64,000 nucleotides of DNA. It comes from Sorghum bicolor (taxonomy: Eukaryota > Streptophyta > Magnoliopsida > Poales > Poaceae). Under the pieces are notes generated by a model. The model worked only from the letters and a program-made list of their open reading frames with translations. It was not told the DNA's origin and did not search any database. The stretch covers positions 66,535,615 through 66,599,614 of the forward strand of contig NC_012873.2 of NCBI RefSeq assembly GCF_000003195.3, written 5' to 3'. The translations under genes were made by a program, and so were the position numbers. This document shows positions 63,336-64,000 of this stretch, in pieces. Every line of letters begins with the position of its first letter. The first letter of the stretch is position 1.

Positions 63336-64000
63336 GTTCAGAAACACTTGTTATAGTATACACAAAGTTTGGTGATGGAATTGTTAAGAAATAAATTAAG
63401 AAAATCCTTGTGATTTAGGGGAGGTCAAACCAAGCAAGCAGATTGATGAGATTAGTGGTTGATGGTCCAGTCATCCTTATCATGCTACAAGAGAACTTTG
63501 ACTTGCAACTAGTGGATTAAGTTTCTCTCCCTTATATTATACCAGGCAATATATATATAGTACATGTACATGTACTAAGAAAGAGAACCACATGTCTTAG
63601 TCATGCATGGAAGTGTATTTTTCTGACTGACGCTAAGATTCCGTGATGTTAACTTGTTAATAATATTTGAATAAACATCAAGGCGTGGAATTATGCTCTA
63701 TGCTCTACCTACTCGTCCAGGGCGCCTAAAAAAGTCGTTATTGACAAAAAATGAACATTTATTAAAGAAAACGAATATTTGTTATTTATAAAAACGCGGG
63801 TTGAAGTTTTTAAATTCATTGAGGCTCCTAACAACTTGGTATTGAGAAAAGTAAACTACTCATCAAAATAGAAAAAAAAGAAAGGTTAATCACTTATCGG
63901 CATAATGTGAGGAGAAGAAACCCCAAACAAAAACATTAGAGGGGCAGTAATGCCGATCAATGTGAGGGTAACTCCCTCTTAACTTTATCCGTCGTAAATT

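Larger units (their letters stand above)
58504..64000 (+). repeat. Segmental tandem duplication, copy B (runs off the window)
   Basis: Same order of segments as copy A, starting GAGCAGATCACCGGCAGTAT at 58504 and still matching near the right edge (AAACTACTCATCAAAATAG against copy A AAACTACTCATCGAAATAG near 57370). The insertions in it are different ones from those in copy A. About 62030-62460 also seems extra relative to copy A, origin unknown. Confidence 0.85.

Noticed and set aside
1..64000. CRISPR arrays, bacterial operons, tRNA or rRNA genes
   Set aside because: No regularly spaced identical repeats with unique spacers, no ribosome-binding-site-led gene clusters, and no cloverleaf or rRNA core that I could recognise; the window is plant nuclear DNA.

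Overview
This window looks like nuclear DNA of a grass, most likely Andropogoneae (sorghum-like). The reasons are spliced genes with GT-AG introns, a GC-rich intronless sugar-transporter gene, and intergenic space crowded with grass-type MITEs. The commonest MITE is a Tourist (PIF/Harbinger) family whose ends read GGCCTTGTTTAGTT / AACTAAACAAGGCC with 3-bp TWA-like target duplications. Stowaway MITEs (CTCCCTCC ends, TA duplications), long (TA)n tracts, an L1 LINE and a Copia-type LTR element add to this. The species assignment is inference; nothing here names it.

Genes. Five genes are well supported: (1) an intronless sugar transport protein of the STP/MST class (+, 1931-3511); (2) an F-box/leucine-rich-repeat protein (-, 6941-5544); (3) a four-exon PP2C protein phosphatase (+, 17437-20654); (4) a two-exon secreted peptide precursor ending in an RGF/GLV/CLEL-type peptide (+, 22340-22811); (5) a nine-exon, five-span membrane protein with a signal peptide (+, 38473-42939). 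A 75-codon ORF behind a TATA box (8473-8700) is a weak sixth. The genes are independent plant loci; I see no operon or shared pathway.

Layout. 1-7.7 kb: transporter, a 1-kb PIF-type element, a LINE tail and the F-box gene. 7.9-16.7 kb: MITE field, including a triple-nested Tourist stack (10636-11333). 16.9-23 kb: PP2C and peptide genes. 24-29 kb: MITEs, a tandem pair of palindrome-bounded repeats (25211-25660), a GC-rich island and (TA)n. 29083-35911: a complete LTR retrotransposon (GGCCT target duplication, 271-bp LTRs differing at 5 positions). Its interior has no long ORF but is packed with short perfect hairpins that share a few recurrent loops; this is the strangest structure in the window. 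35.9-43.2 kb: GC-rich intergenic DNA and the membrane-protein gene. 43.5-45.9 kb: three Stowaways and a Mutator-like foldback. 46.8-64 kb: an old tandem duplication, copy A from 46809 and copy B from 58504 to the window end. Its two copies have since received about a dozen different transposon insertions; most have an empty site in the other copy. Copy A also holds a Tourist that contains an almost complete L1 LINE (50.5-57.0 kb, both ORFs open).

Limits: no alignment, structure prediction or database search was run. Splice sites were chosen by eye from reading frame, GT/AG signals and family knowledge.
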